DNA of 64,000 bases from Vespa crabro (taxonomy: Eukaryota > Arthropoda > Insecta > Hymenoptera > Vespidae). The stretch is taken from positions 4,536,401 to 4,600,400 of the forward strand of contig NC_060965.1 of assembly GCF_910589235.1 (NCBI RefSeq), written 5' to 3'. Below the pieces are notes generated by a model that was not told where the DNA came from, made no database searches, and saw only the letters and a program-made list of their open reading frames with translations. The stretch's first letter is position 1. The number at the start of each line of letters is the position of its first letter. Position numbers and translations under genes: made by a program. Shown here piece after piece: positions 52,596-64,000 of the stretch.

Positions 52596-53205
52596 ATCGT
52601 ATCGCCATAGTGGCTAATTTAAACGCATAAATTCGGGCATCGGCGTGGTCCAGGTAAACGCGTAAGCGCGCAGCCTCCGCGCCAGCCGTTCGATTTTGCT
52701 TGCACCTGCGGGAGAACGTCGAGTGAGAGGGGGGGAGAGGAGAGAGAGAGAGAGGAGTGCCGAGTGTCTCGCACTCGGTCGATCGGGCCTCTCCTCTCAA
52801 CGATTCGCGATTCGTCTCCCCTCGGCCCTCTTCGTCTCGCTTAAAGTGCGTGGTGCCTTTTCTCCTCCCTCTCCTCTCTTTCCTCTCATCTTTTCTTCTC
52901 TCTTTTCCTCTCCTCTCTTCTTTTCTCCTTTTCTCTTCTTTTGCACTCTCTCTCCTCTCTCTCACTCTCTTTCTCCTCTCCTCTCTCTTTCGGTCTCTGT
53001 CTCTGTCTCTCTTGTATGGTCGCGATCGCAAGCAACCAGTTTCAGCCTCGACGCAGCCTCGGCGCTCGCGCGATAACGGGTCGTTAACTTACCCACATCT
53101 GCCTTTCTCTCGACGTTTACCAACGCTTTGAGAACCTTCCTTTCTTTCGACGAACGAAGACGCACGAGAGATATAGATGCTACTACTCTTCTTTTTGACG
53201 TCATA
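52596..53205. promoter_or_regulatory. CpG-rich island with CT-rich core, candidate promoter or enhancer
   Basis: The GC-rich flanks (52610-52720 and 53020-53110) surround a CT-rich tract. It includes CCGAGTG/CACTCGG inverted repeats near 52760, GTCGCGATCGCAAGC near 53020 and a perfect CRE, TGACGTCA, at 53196-53203. On the minus strand a consensus donor (GTAAGT) lies at 53087-53092. Open frames across this island are compositional and match no protein family I know. Confidence 0.35.
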
Positions 53206-53539
53206 ATCTCCATACCTTATAGGTCCATTCTTGGGCGATTTCGCAGATCCAACGATCGTTTTTCTCGAAATAGTTTCTAACGAGTATGACTGATCTTGGA
53301 ACTTTATAGAATCATATCATGAAAAAAAGGAAGGAAGGAAAGAGAAAAAAGAAGAAAAGAATTGTAAGAAAAGACGTCGACGTTCGTCATTTATTTTTTA
53401 ACTTATTACCTTATTAAATATATGAGGAGGGGGAAAAATTGATAATGATGATAATAAAAATGAAAGATTGATAAATGTTTAACAGTGTTATTATAGTTAT
53501 TATGGATTCAATATTATTCCATTTATTATCCTAATTTAA

Positions 53540-53576
<37 letters not shown>

Positions 53577-54116
53577 TTAACTAAACCGGAAGTTTTATTT
53601 TAAATTGAAAACAATGATGTCATAAGTGCAAAGGGTTAACATCTGGATATTGTTATTATTTGATTCATCCCCCTCTCTGTTATATAAATACATTATTTCT
53701 CTTTCTATTATATATACTCATTTTCTTTTTCATCTCTCTTCTTTTCCCTTATATTATGTTTCTCTCTCATTCTTTCTTACTCTTTCTCTTTTTATCTTAT
53801 TCTTATATTGTACCAACACATCGTCGTCTCGAAAGAAGCTTTCCTTTTTCGTTCATCGTTTACTCGAGTCTTTAATTCAAACTTCTTCTCTCCTTTCCCT
53901 TTTCCTCTCCTTACCATTCCTTTCCTTTTCTCTCCTCTTGTTTCCTCTCCTCTCCTCTCCTCTCCTCTCCTCGTCTTCTTTTCCTCTTTCAACGGCAAGC
54001 TTCGTGTTTACACGAGCTTGAAGGGTGCATGCGCCACTACGTAGCCAGGAATAATCCCTTATAGCGTTCCATACGTTGTACGTTATACGTTTTGTTCATC
54101 CCCCGCTCTCTCTCTC

Positions 54117-54157
<41 letters not shown>

Positions 54158-54165
54158 GTCTCTCT
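53206..54165. other. Intron segment
   Basis: AT-rich sequence with (TA)n at 53541-53572, then a TCTCC-type pentamer tract at about 53935-53975 and (CT)n at 54118-54165. No gene recognised. Confidence 0.6.
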
Positions 54166-54310
54166 TTACTTCGTTTCCCGTACGACGATTTTCCCGTCTC
54201 GACTTCGTCGAAGCGCGAGCGCACGTGCGCTTCAATCCGCATCTGCTCGCGCATGCGAGACACGCGTCGTTCGTATACAGGCCATCGAACGCACTCAGGG
54301 TTGGGGTGTT
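54166..54310. promoter_or_regulatory. CpG-rich island with palindromic E-box
   Basis: Contains the perfect 14-bp palindrome AGCGCACGTGCGCT (54218-54231) with a central CACGTG E-box, and CTCGCGCATGCGAG (about 54247), which resembles an NRF-1/Ewg site. It is probably a cis-regulatory element. No consensus donor was found on either strand. Confidence 0.35.
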
Positions 54311-55075
54311 TCTATTCCGTTAACCCCTCATTTTCTTGACATTTCGAAATTCTAACTGATACTTCATTTAAAAAGAGAATATATATCTATGTAATGTATG
54401 CATGTATGTACGTATGTATGTACGTATGTATGTATATATGTATGTATGTTGACGTTAAAACGATTATTATCTTTGGAAGAATTTAGGATAAATGGAACGA
54501 AGGTCAATTCTTTTTATTTCATCAATCAATATTTTAATTAATTGACAATAATTATTTTATAAAGTAATATATTAATCAATATATTTATATACATATATAT
54601 ATATATTTTTTTAGTTGGTGTAATGAAATTAGAGATGTCTGGATTATTGTTTGTATTGATCAATTGCTTTTATTGATCGTTTATATTACGTATTCATATT
54701 TCATTATAAATAACGATCGCATTCATTATGTAATATTTGACTAAATATTTAAAAATATTTATCGAATAAATAGCATCTCGAAAAAGAGAAAACGTTTCAT
54801 CTTCGTCTCTTGATAAAACTCATCAATTATTATATATATTTATCTTAGTTTTACTTTTATATTCTTATTTTGCTCTTCCTTTTTTTCCCTTTTTTTTCCT
54901 TCTTATAATAAAAATACGAAAAGTTAGAAAATGATGGGGACGAAAGTTTCTCTCTTTTTTTTCTTTTTCTTTTTTTTTTGTTTTATTCTTTTTTATACGT
55001 GATTGATATCCGATTAAATTTTGATTTAATTTTTTTATTTCTTCGCTTAGTTTTTTTTTTATTTCCTTTTTTTTC

Positions 55076-55076
<1 letters not shown>

Positions 55077-55161
<85 letters not shown>
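55077..55161. repeat. (ATT)n trinucleotide repeat, 85 bases
   Basis: The longest perfect trinucleotide tract in the window, followed 50 bases later by a (TA)n of about 50 bases. Confidence 0.95.
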
Positions 55162-55162
<1 letters not shown>

Positions 55163-55208
55163 AATTTCATTAGAAATTTGTTGAAAATATTTGCACTGAT
55201 TAAAAAAC

Positions 55209-55265
<57 letters not shown>

Positions 55266-56068
55266 GTGTATATATATTTTATATAAATTAATGAAAGGAG
55301 GAAATCTATTCGAATCTTTATGTCTGTGTATGTGTATGTGTATGTATATGTGTTGTATCACGTCCACCTACTACCTCCGGTGTTTCTATATTAAGCATCA
55401 GGAAGGGTTTCGACAAATGTTTATGTTATTCCATCATGTTCCTCTTGGAGCACGCATATGGTCTGTTCAAGCCCAGTCCCTTCTCCTTTTTCTTCATCTT
55501 CTACTTCTTCTCTTCTTCTTCTACTTCTTCTACTTCTTCTTCTTTTTCGCTGCAATGTGTTGAGCGATAAAAAATAACTCCTTCCGTAGGCCTAAGCACG
55601 AGGAAGCTCGTTTAGATGTCTAAGTCAAAAAAAAAAGTCGTTTTAAGCTCGTGGGAAGAAAAGAAATAGTCATTAATCGTTTCATAAAGAAGCATGTATC
55701 TATCCGTGCGCGCGCGTGTGTGTATGTGTGTGTGTTATTGCTCTCAAATCTTATTAAATTTATACGAATCCTGACGAGTTTTATTACGAATCTTAAAATA
55801 TATATATATATATTTTTTTTTTTTTTTACTTTTTTGATTGATGTAATACAGAAGTGAAAAATTGATTAATAATTGTTTTAATTATTACAAAAAAATAATA
55901 ATAATAATAATTAAAAAAAGTATGTTACAGTAAATACTTTTAATTATCGATGAGATCGAAATTATAATATTCCATTGAGTTCATAACCATTAATAGAACG
56001 GTACGCCAAATTGGATTGATAATCAAGACCTTTAATTATTGCGGAAGTAATTAAAAAAGAAAGAAGAC

Positions 56069-56120
<52 letters not shown>

Positions 56121-56243
56121 AAGAAAAAAAGAAGAGATAGTAAAAAGGAATAAAAAAAAGATATTTATATTTATCAACGACACAATCAAAGTTGATCTAA
56201 TGTTCTTATTAGAGCTAACGTAAAAAAAAAGAGAGAGAAAGAG

Positions 56244-56285
<42 letters not shown>

Positions 56286-58261
56286 AAAAGAAACTAGATA
56301 ATAAAGAAAATAATTCCATTCACATAAGCGGCAAATAGAAACGATAATAATTCCACTTCCCAGCTGACTAATCACTTACCTAAACATTTTATACTCCGTC
56401 ATTGACAAAGAACTGTTGACTGTGTCTCTATGAACGAAGTTAAAAGAGACTAGAGAAAGATTTCTTTTTGTTAGATCCTCTGAATGGATTAATAAGTACA
56501 TTCAGAGTTCACCGGAACGTTCTTTTCGTCGACGTCGACGTCATCGTCATCGTCGTCGTCTTCGTCGTCGTCGTCGAACGTTTATTAAAAGCTTTATAAC
56601 AGTGTTGAGACTGGTGTCAGAGTCACGCAAAGAGAGTTCTTCTTTTTCTTCTTCTTTCTTGTGTCGTGAGAACCAGTAATACATCCCTGTGTTAGTTTGT
56701 ACGCGTGTGTATGCATATGCATAACGATAATGCAAGTACCGGCTGATACTAACGAGGAAACGTCGCTGACAATTACCGTGTATAACTCCGTTATATTCGG
56801 TAATGTGTGTGTGTGTGTGTGTGTATGAGTGTACACCATAAAGTTGTAATTCCAAGTCTTTATAGAGGGATTAATATATAATATTTCAAAGATATCTATA
56901 ATATTTCATTCTGTTTCTATCATAGATCCAATGTTATTCTATCTATCGTACATCGCAGAAAATTTATTCCAATTAATATGTAAAAATAATTTTAATCGTC
57001 TATATTTCAACGTGAATCGTAGTATATGTGTATCTGTATATTTTTTTTTATTTTTTTATTTTTTTTTTCAGTATTAATTAACGTTTCATATAATTAAAAA
57101 AAAGATTGTATTTATTTATATATACATGTTGTATAATTGTTTGTAGTATAAAGTTTTTTTTTCCTCTAATACGAAAACAAATTTGAATTTTATAGAATTG
57201 AATATTTTGCGAACAATCGTTACATAGGAAAAAAAGTCTATGCTGATTATTGTTGTTGTTGTTGTTGTTATTATTAATTATTATTATTTTGATTATTATT
57301 AAAAAAAAGATCTTGTCAAACTGAGAAATAAGTACGATACATTTTATTAAAAATAGATGACATAAGAAATTGCATTATTTACAGAGATAAATTCTTTCAT
57401 TGAATCGTCTTGGGTTTATCAATGAAGCATTTATTGTAGGATTATTGTAGGATTCCGTGTATTTACATACATGTATGCTATGTTAATGACGTGTCGAATA
57501 AAAACGTGATCGAGAGAACACACGTGTCGACAGCCAACATTATATACACATGTATATATGTATATGTACGTAGTGACTAATATCTTCCTCTCGGAAATAC
57601 GATTAAGTTCTCAGCACGTTAAAAAAAAAAAAAGAAAGATATAAGAAAATTTTTATCCCGAAAAACTCACCGTGATTGATAGTTTATTTTTTCGTTACAT
57701 TTTCTTAATAATTCATACTCGTAAAAGTCTTTTTTTTTCTTCTCCTTTTTCTTTTTTTAATTTTACTTCAATAATATATATTTAATCGTAAACATTTGAA
57801 CGTTTAATTGTAAAAGTATGCAGGGACATGCTTCGATATTATATGTTCAAATTGAAAAAATTGTTGTGAATTAATTAGTTAAAAAAAAGAAAAAAAAAAA
57901 AAAGAAAAAGAAAGAAATTTATATATTGACTTTCAAATTCAATCCCAAAAATAAATATATAACTCATACGCTCGTTTCGTTGTATGAATTATCTCATAAA
58001 CTATTTCATGAGTTACAAAAGAGGGGAAATGGGGTGATGGACAAGTGGGGGAGGGAAAGAAAGAATAGAAAATCAAGAATAATCGTTCACTTTACAAAAG
58101 TCACTCTGTGTAACAGTAGTTCGAATCGATATTTCACTCACTCTATTACAATGAGAGAATGTATGTTCTCTTTGTATGTTTCTTTTTGAAAAGAGAATGT
58201 CGGTCTAGGAACACATTAGTCATCGAGTAGTTCTAACATTGTCGACTAGTTAAACGTGCGT

Positions 58262-58322
<61 letters not shown>

Positions 58323-58710
58323 ACGTGTGGTTTAAAAAACGCGCCAAAAACGAAACGTCAATTTTTTACCGTTTATCTTTCTCGAACAATGAATCTTCTT
58401 CTTCTTCATGTATGAGAGAGAAATAAGTAAATATTCTGAAGCAATTTTCTAAGCAAATATATCTGTACCGTTAACTAACCCATACGTCGTTTTAACGGAA
58501 TCACATTGCGATCCTACGTAAGACGTACACATATGTTGGTTAATTAACAATGCGGTTTGTTGAACGTAGAAGTCCTATTTATTTTCATATTTTATCTTTC
58601 CTATTGTTATTTTCATTCTCATATAAGACGTATAATATTTTCGTTATAAGATCTTCTTAATTGATATAAATTATTAGATTCGTCTAAATATTTTGTCTGT
58701 ATTGAAAAGA

Positions 58711-58759
<49 letters not shown>

Positions 58760-58891
58760 TTTATATATATATGTTGTATTACAACGTTGTACATATATAA
58801 TGTTATATTTCTAATATTATTTTTATTATCTCTATTTATTTCTAAATTCAACAAGTTCGCAAAGAGTTCTACTGTAGCATATTACATATAC

Positions 58892-58928
<37 letters not shown>

Positions 58929-59062
58929 AATCAAAAGTTACCAAGTGATTTTTAAAAATTAATTAATTAGACGTATTTCAGACATTTTAAGGTAATTTAT
59001 TTTGCAGATTTTTTATCTACAAGGGTATTTTTTTTTCTTTTTAAATATGATTATATCATGAG

Positions 59063-59132
<70 letters not shown>

Positions 59133-59425
59133 TCGATACGCTTGTACCTGTGCCGTGTATTTATAATTCGTAACATCTGCGCAAGATAAATCATGCGAAA
59201 AATCGGTGTATCCGAAATTATCCGATAAAATAATCGATTCGCATAATTCTTTTCGAAGCGTGATTTCAATGAGAGTAGATTACGTGATCTCACCTGCTGT
59301 CTTACCTCAACTTTACGATCTTGATTAATGCAAAATTCTTATCGAGATATTATGTAAAAATATGAAAAGAGAAAGAGAGAAGTGTCGTTCCAAAAAAAAA
59401 GAGAAAAACGATTGTGAATGCAAAT

Positions 59426-59492
<67 letters not shown>

Positions 59493-59830
59493 TCGCTCGA
59501 AAAATCGATTGTGAATGCAAATGAAAGAGAGAGGGGGAAGAGAGAGAGAGAGAGAGAGATAAACCGTAAGAAAGCTATGCGTTCTCTTTGAAATTCACTC
59601 GACGAAAAGGATTTGCACGTGGAGAACGTTTACGAGCGGTTGTAACTTCTTCTGGCGCACCTGCAGCTAAATCCGGAGGAGGATCGAAAGTCTCTCTCTT
59701 TCTCTCCCTCTTTCTCTCTCCCCCCCCTCTCTTTTTCTTTTTCTCTCTCTCTCTCTCTCGTGAAGAGAAACTTTCGAGAACCGGTGCGTAGAGTATGTAA
59801 TACGACAGATGGTACTATCGGATTTCAGCT

Positions 59831-59931
59831 GGTGGTGGTAGTGATGGTGATGGTGATGGTGATGGTGATGGTGATGGTAATGGTAATGGTAATGGTGATG
59901 GTCTGATGGTGATGGTCTGATGATGGTGGTA
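59831..59931. repeat. (GATGGT)n hexanucleotide repeat
   Basis: GATGGT units with AATGGT variants in a block at the middle and GTCTGATG interruptions at the right, indicating local expansion followed by homogenisation. Confidence 0.9.
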
Positions 59932-60019
59932 TGTTCGCGAAAGCTATGCCTTCGATATAATACAAAGGAATATGTTATTATTAATCTTTCATATAATATT
60001 TTATTTTTACTTTTTTCTT

Positions 60020-60058
<39 letters not shown>

Positions 60059-60807
60059 TCCAAATATTTGTGTACTTTTTTTATCTTTTTTGTTATATAG
60101 AAAAAATTTGTTTACTATAAAATTAATAATCAGATCATTGAAATATATGTATATGTTATGTATATATGTATATATATGTGTGTATGTGTATATTACATGA
60201 TAATGTTTGTATAAAAAGTGGATTATGTATTTCTATTTTAATCCCTTCATCGATTAACCCTTATCTCGAACGTTCCATACGTTTCAACGAGCAATAAACT
60301 GTGTCACAGGGGTGAACGTTCTTCCTTTGAGATATAAGCTAATCGAGTTCAATGCTTTTACTTGTCATACAATATATTATAGTAAACTCGAAAAGAATTT
60401 ACTATTTAGTATTTTTTAATCCATGTTCTATTGTTTCGCAATTCTTCGAAATTATTTTTATTGTAGTCTTTTATTTATTTATTTACTTATTATTATTATT
60501 TTTATTTACAATCGTATTATATCATTATATGTATATATCGATTTTATTATATTATTCATTTTTTATTATATACGATTCATATTTATTTTATTATACGATT
60601 TCAATACTTTATTATTATTATTATTATTATTAATTTTATACACGTTATTTATTAATTAATTTTTTTTCTTTTTTTTTTAATTGAACTTTTTCCCATCGCG
60701 TAGATATAAAAACATTATTTTTATTCTTGAAAAATTATGTACTAATTTTGTATTGAATTTGAAAAGCCAAATTTGTATTGATTTTTCTTGTTTCTTTTAT
60801 GTTACAG

Positions 60808-60859
60808 ATCAAAGCTCGGTAAGCGCTTGTGCGCATTTTAGTAAGAGAAATAAAGAAAA

Positions 60860-60920
<61 letters not shown>

Positions 60921-60965
60921 AAATCAAGTAGCAAAGCAAAGAGAGAGAGAGATAAAAAAGGAAAG
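60808..60965 (+). other. 5' UTR part of the Akap200-like coding exon, with (GA)n
   Basis: Follows an acceptor TTTTATGTTACAG ending at 60807. It contains an interrupted (GA)n at about 60859-60915. In the frame of the downstream ATG this segment has no stop codon and would read as Glu-Arg repeats. The bases before the ATG (AAAG) and the G at +4 fit a good initiation context. Confidence 0.6.
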
Positions 60966-61199
60966 ATGGGAGCGAGACAAAGCAAAAGGTCCGTCGATAT
61001 AACGACGACGCCAAAGAAGGAAGGTATACCAAGCGAAGGTGCCGTTGTAGGTGATGCCGCAACACCAGGTGATGGAAAACTCGAAAGGATCGAAGAAAGT
61101 GATGCTAAACCAACGACCAATGGTATTGCTTATCGTACCGACGTTACCGAAGATAAGGACAAAGATAAGGATGAGGCTACTGAGAAGGATAAGGAAAAG
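60966..61199 (+). CDS. Akap200: N-terminal exon of an Akap200/MARCKS-like PKA-anchoring protein (3' partial)
   Basis: This exon encodes the first 78 residues of a protein resembling arthropod Akap200, a membrane-associated scaffold that binds protein kinase A regulatory subunit and, like MARCKS, actin and calmodulin. The start MGARQSKRSVDITTTPKKEG matches the conserved N-terminus of that family. Gly2 followed by Ser6 and basic residues is a classic N-myristoylation signal for plasma-membrane targeting. A GDAATP motif and an acidic, lysine-rich tail (residues 61-78, TEDKDKDKDE region) follow, which is low-complexity and likely disordered. The exon ends in phase 0 at a perfect donor, GAAAAG/gtaaga. 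The PKA-binding and effector domains must lie in exons after 64000. The ATG at 60966 is chosen because it gives the myristoylation glycine, and because both candidate leader exons carry in-frame stops. The assignment rests on the N-terminus only. Confidence 0.72.
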
Positions 61200-62774
61200 G
61201 TAAGAGCTTAAAGAACTTTTATTTATTTATTTATTTATTTGTATACCTTCAATAAATATAAAAGTGGCCTAAGAATATTTCTTAATAATAAAAGTTTAGT
61301 AAATAATTGAATATATTTATACGTATGTATATTTTTTTGTTGTTATTATTATTATTATTTTTTTTTTGTTATATAAATAAGTAATATGAGATTTTTACAC
61401 AATTTTTTTTTAATTTTATTTATACTTAGTTGTCTTCGATAATATTTCAATCCTTTTTTTTTTCTCTTTGCCAGTGTATGATTATTTAAATAAATAAATA
61501 AAATTGATATACCTTTGCGTCATTACAGTACCGTTCGCAAAAAAAAAGTCAGAGATATTTCAATTTACATAAAAATATAAGAAAATATATATATATATAT
61601 ATGTGTGTGTGTGTATGTGTGTTATACAGATATATATATAGAATTGCTTTCTTTGGGTCATTTTTATAATCGATATATCTAATAGAAAACGAATCAAACA
61701 TTTAGTTATAGATTCGAAGAAAATAAATAAGAACGTGAACTTGTTTCTATTGAAACGAAAGAGTTGCTTTTGTTAGATACTTTTTTTTTCTTTTTGAGTT
61801 CACCACGTCTATTGTCATCAACTGTTCCGTGTACTATTCCAAGCTTGACCTAAGTAAAATGCGTCTACGACTTCGAATGGGTTCGATTCGATTCTATTCG
61901 ATTCAAATAACAATGAGATATCGAACAATCGAAATTTAATAAATAATTTATCATAATTTCTTTGTTATTATTATTATTATTATTATTATATTAGCGTTAT
62001 TTGCACGAAACTTTGAAACGTACAATACAAAGTTCACTGTTTTATTTAATATAGTTTACACATACAGTTTAATCGAATTTTTCAAAGCACCAGGTCAAAT
62101 AATAATCGAAAAAGGATCTTTGAAATGGTCACGTGAAAGGCGATATTTCCTTGATCAAGCTTGCACTAGTCTCGACTGTCATATACCATATATAGTGACA
62201 TGCCAAAGAAAGAAGGAAAAAAAGGAAGAGAGAGAAACCGTTCGCGCTCTCTCTCTCTCTCTCTCTCTTTTTTTATCTGTCCATTTCAACTTCTTCCTTT
62301 CATTTCCGTTCAATGAATCTTTTCTGATTCTCGCGTTTCTCCGTTTCCCTTTCTTTCTTATCTACCAGACGTTGACTTTAGGATTTTATTTCATTTTACG
62401 ATCAAATCGAGCACGATCAAAACCATGACTTTTCTGACATATTAAGTTCGAGGTATAATGGATTATTGGATATTTACAGCGTGTCATACGAATATCTGGA
62501 TCATTCTTTTCTTGTTCTTTTTCTTTTTTTAAAATTTTCCAATCTATCGAAGTTATTGAAAAGAGATTAGAAGAAGTGATTAGAGTCGTTTGAATTGTGT
62601 CCGAAGATGCGAAGGAATAAAAACAACAAAAAACAAAATAATTAATCACTTTAGCAAAGGATGAAAAAAAATTGTATAACTTTTTTCGTTCTTCTTCTTC
62701 TTCTTTTCTTTTTTGTTTCTGTTCTTTTTTAATTGGTTATTAAGAATTCGTATAATGTACGATACATTTATATT

Positions 62775-62815
<41 letters not shown>

Positions 62816-63165
62816 TCATTTCAAAATCTTTTTTTTTTCTCTCTCTCTCCTTGTCTCAATCCAAACACATTTATTCAATCTTTGAATAAATGTTTAAATA
62901 TATCTTTTTACGCCGTGTTTATCTTTCGTAATAACTAATGATAAAGTATATTAGTAAACATTACGAATAAAGTTTTCTTAGTTCACGTTTCTCTATTTGT
63001 TACGAATAAACAATCGTCTTCTGTTAATCTTTAATTCGCAATGGAATAAACGTAAACCTTAAAATAAATCATGATAAATATTTCATGAGAAATCCTTATC
63101 GATCGTTGTTCATATTAACCAGCCAGTATTTTCTTTTCTCTACCCCCTGCCTCTCCCCTCTCCCG

Positions 63166-63220
<55 letters not shown>

Positions 63221-63439
63221 GTCTCGATAGAAGGCAGTTGAAGATAAGAATATCGTCGATATAACTGTTTCTATAATATTACAAAAAAAGGTTGATTTTT
63301 AGTCGATTTTTTTTTCAATTGAAAATAATTACGTAATTGTTGTAATAATTTTTGTTTTATAATATTATAAAGGATTGTTTTGAAAATTGATCGAAATAAA
63401 GATTTGCATGGGTTTTTTTTTTTCTTTTTTTTTTTTTAA
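61200..63439. other. Intron after the Akap200-like exon
   Basis: AT-rich sequence with (ATT)n near 61337-61354 and 61968-61990, short (TA)n(TG)n near 61588-61620, (CT)n near 62250-62268, (TA)n at 62779-62806 and (CT)n at 63163-63224. No further exon was found before the end of the window. Confidence 0.6.
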
Positions 63440-63880
63440 TGCCATTTTTACACGATATTTATCTAAACATCATTTTTACATGGTATTCCATAAATATCAT
63501 TTTTAACATGCATTCGATGATATTCTTTAGACGGTATTCCTTATGTAATAATTCTTATATAGAAAATTTTTAAATATTACTTTGCACGTGAGATTTCTTA
63601 AATAGAAATAAAAAAAAAAAAAAGAAAGAAGGAAAATCTTTACACGATATTTCTCGAGTGATCGTATTTTTACACGATATACTTTAAATGATACATTTTT
63701 ACACGATGGTATTCTTTATAAATCGTACATTCCTTTACATGATGAATGGTATTCTTTAAATGATACATTTTTACACGATCGTATTCTTCATTTCGTATTC
63801 TACATTTTTACATGATTGTATTCTTTAAATGATACATTTTTACATGATGGTATTCCTTAAATTGTACATTTTTACAGAGT
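63440..63880. repeat. Degenerate minisatellite, period about 33 bases
   Basis: Repeated ATTTTTACACGAT, GGTATTCTTTAAATGATAC and close variants, best preserved from 63640 to 63880 (at least six units) and decayed at 63440-63600 around an A-rich insertion. The units differ by substitutions and small indels, so the array is old and not a recent slippage product. Confidence 0.8.
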
Positions 63881-64000
63881 ATTCTCAGATAGATGTATGA
63901 ATGTTTAATCTAATTAATAATCAAATAATAAAGAATATCGACTAATAGGTAGATTTTTAAGGGAAAAAAAAAAGAAAGAAAAGAAGAATACAGATATACC
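63881..64000. other. Intron end of window
   Basis: AT-rich sequence with an A-rich stretch at 63963-63988. Nothing is supported here. Confidence 0.6.

Larger units (their letters stand above)
54311..60807. other. Intron segment up to the Akap200-like exon
   Basis: No gene recognised. It holds TATG/TACG repeats at 54395-54450, an 85-base (ATT)n at 55077-55161, (TA)n at 55212-55262, (GA)n at 56072-56116 and 56237-56282, (GTC)n at 56528-56576, (GA)n at 58265-58320, (AAT)n at 58718-58760, (TA)n at 59067-59129, a 64-base (GA)n at 59426-59489, GATGGT hexamers at 59831-59931, (TA)n at 60023-60056 and (ATT)n near 60607-60633. The polypyrimidine acceptor of the next exon ends at 60807. Confidence 0.65.

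Noticed and set aside
52567..53213. Several overlapping ORFs of 80-154 codons on both strands
   Set aside because: The CpG- and CT-rich composition has few stop codons. The frames overlap each other and none resembles a protein family. Kept only as a regulatory island.
60681..60965. Extended 176-codon frame starting at 60681 for the Akap200-like gene
   Set aside because: It reads through the polypyrimidine acceptor at 60807. The conserved myristoylation start at 60966 is a much better initiation codon.

Overview
This window looks like nuclear DNA from an insect, most likely an aculeate hymenopteran (bee, wasp or ant). The evidence is compact intron-containing genes with GT/AG borders, a very AT-rich background, and a very dense load of perfect microsatellites: (CT/GA)n, (TA)n, (ATT)n, (CTTT)n and poly(A/T). 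Two of the genes are most easily recognised by comparison with animal proteins (RSPH9 and an ABCG1/4-type transporter). The third has the N-terminus of the arthropod PKA anchor Akap200. The species cannot be fixed from the sequence alone.

Layout. (1) 376-3782, + strand: the last ten coding exons of an ABCG half-transporter. Its N-terminal 80-100 residues lie upstream of the window. (2) 4860-6069, + strand: a complete four-exon gene for radial spoke head protein 9 (280 residues). (3) About 6330-6580: a CpG-richer block ending in a consensus splice donor, probably a non-coding leader exon. (4) 6581-60807: about 54 kb with no recognisable protein-coding exon. It holds microsatellites, a few CpG-rich unique islands, G-quadruplex motifs, short palindromes, one small DNA-transposon remnant and a 200-base run of N at 41692-41891. 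A second possible leader exon ends at 49177. (5) 60808-61199: an exon with an acceptor, a (GA)n-rich 5' UTR, an ATG at 60966 and 78 codons of an N-myristoylation-type, acidic/lysine-rich protein resembling Akap200 (MARCKS-like). It ends in a perfect donor at 61199/61200. (6) 61200-64000: the next intron, which contains a degenerate minisatellite near its end.

The simplest reading is three genes in a row on the + strand, the third (Akap200-like) having a giant first intron and at least two alternative leader exons. Both leaders are non-coding in the joined frame, each with an in-frame stop and no later ATG, so either would feed the same start codon. No operon, CRISPR array, rRNA or convincing tRNA was found.

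I found no new biological system. The observations most worth checking are a local duplicated non-coding block (25730-25866 and 26681-26848), a cluster of strong G-quadruplex motifs on the coding strand (32305-38878), a recurrent AANATGGCG (YY1/Pho-like) motif, a perfect 25-bp palindrome (19552-19576), and tandem degenerate repeats at 16696-17075 and 63440-63880 that are not ordinary microsatellites.
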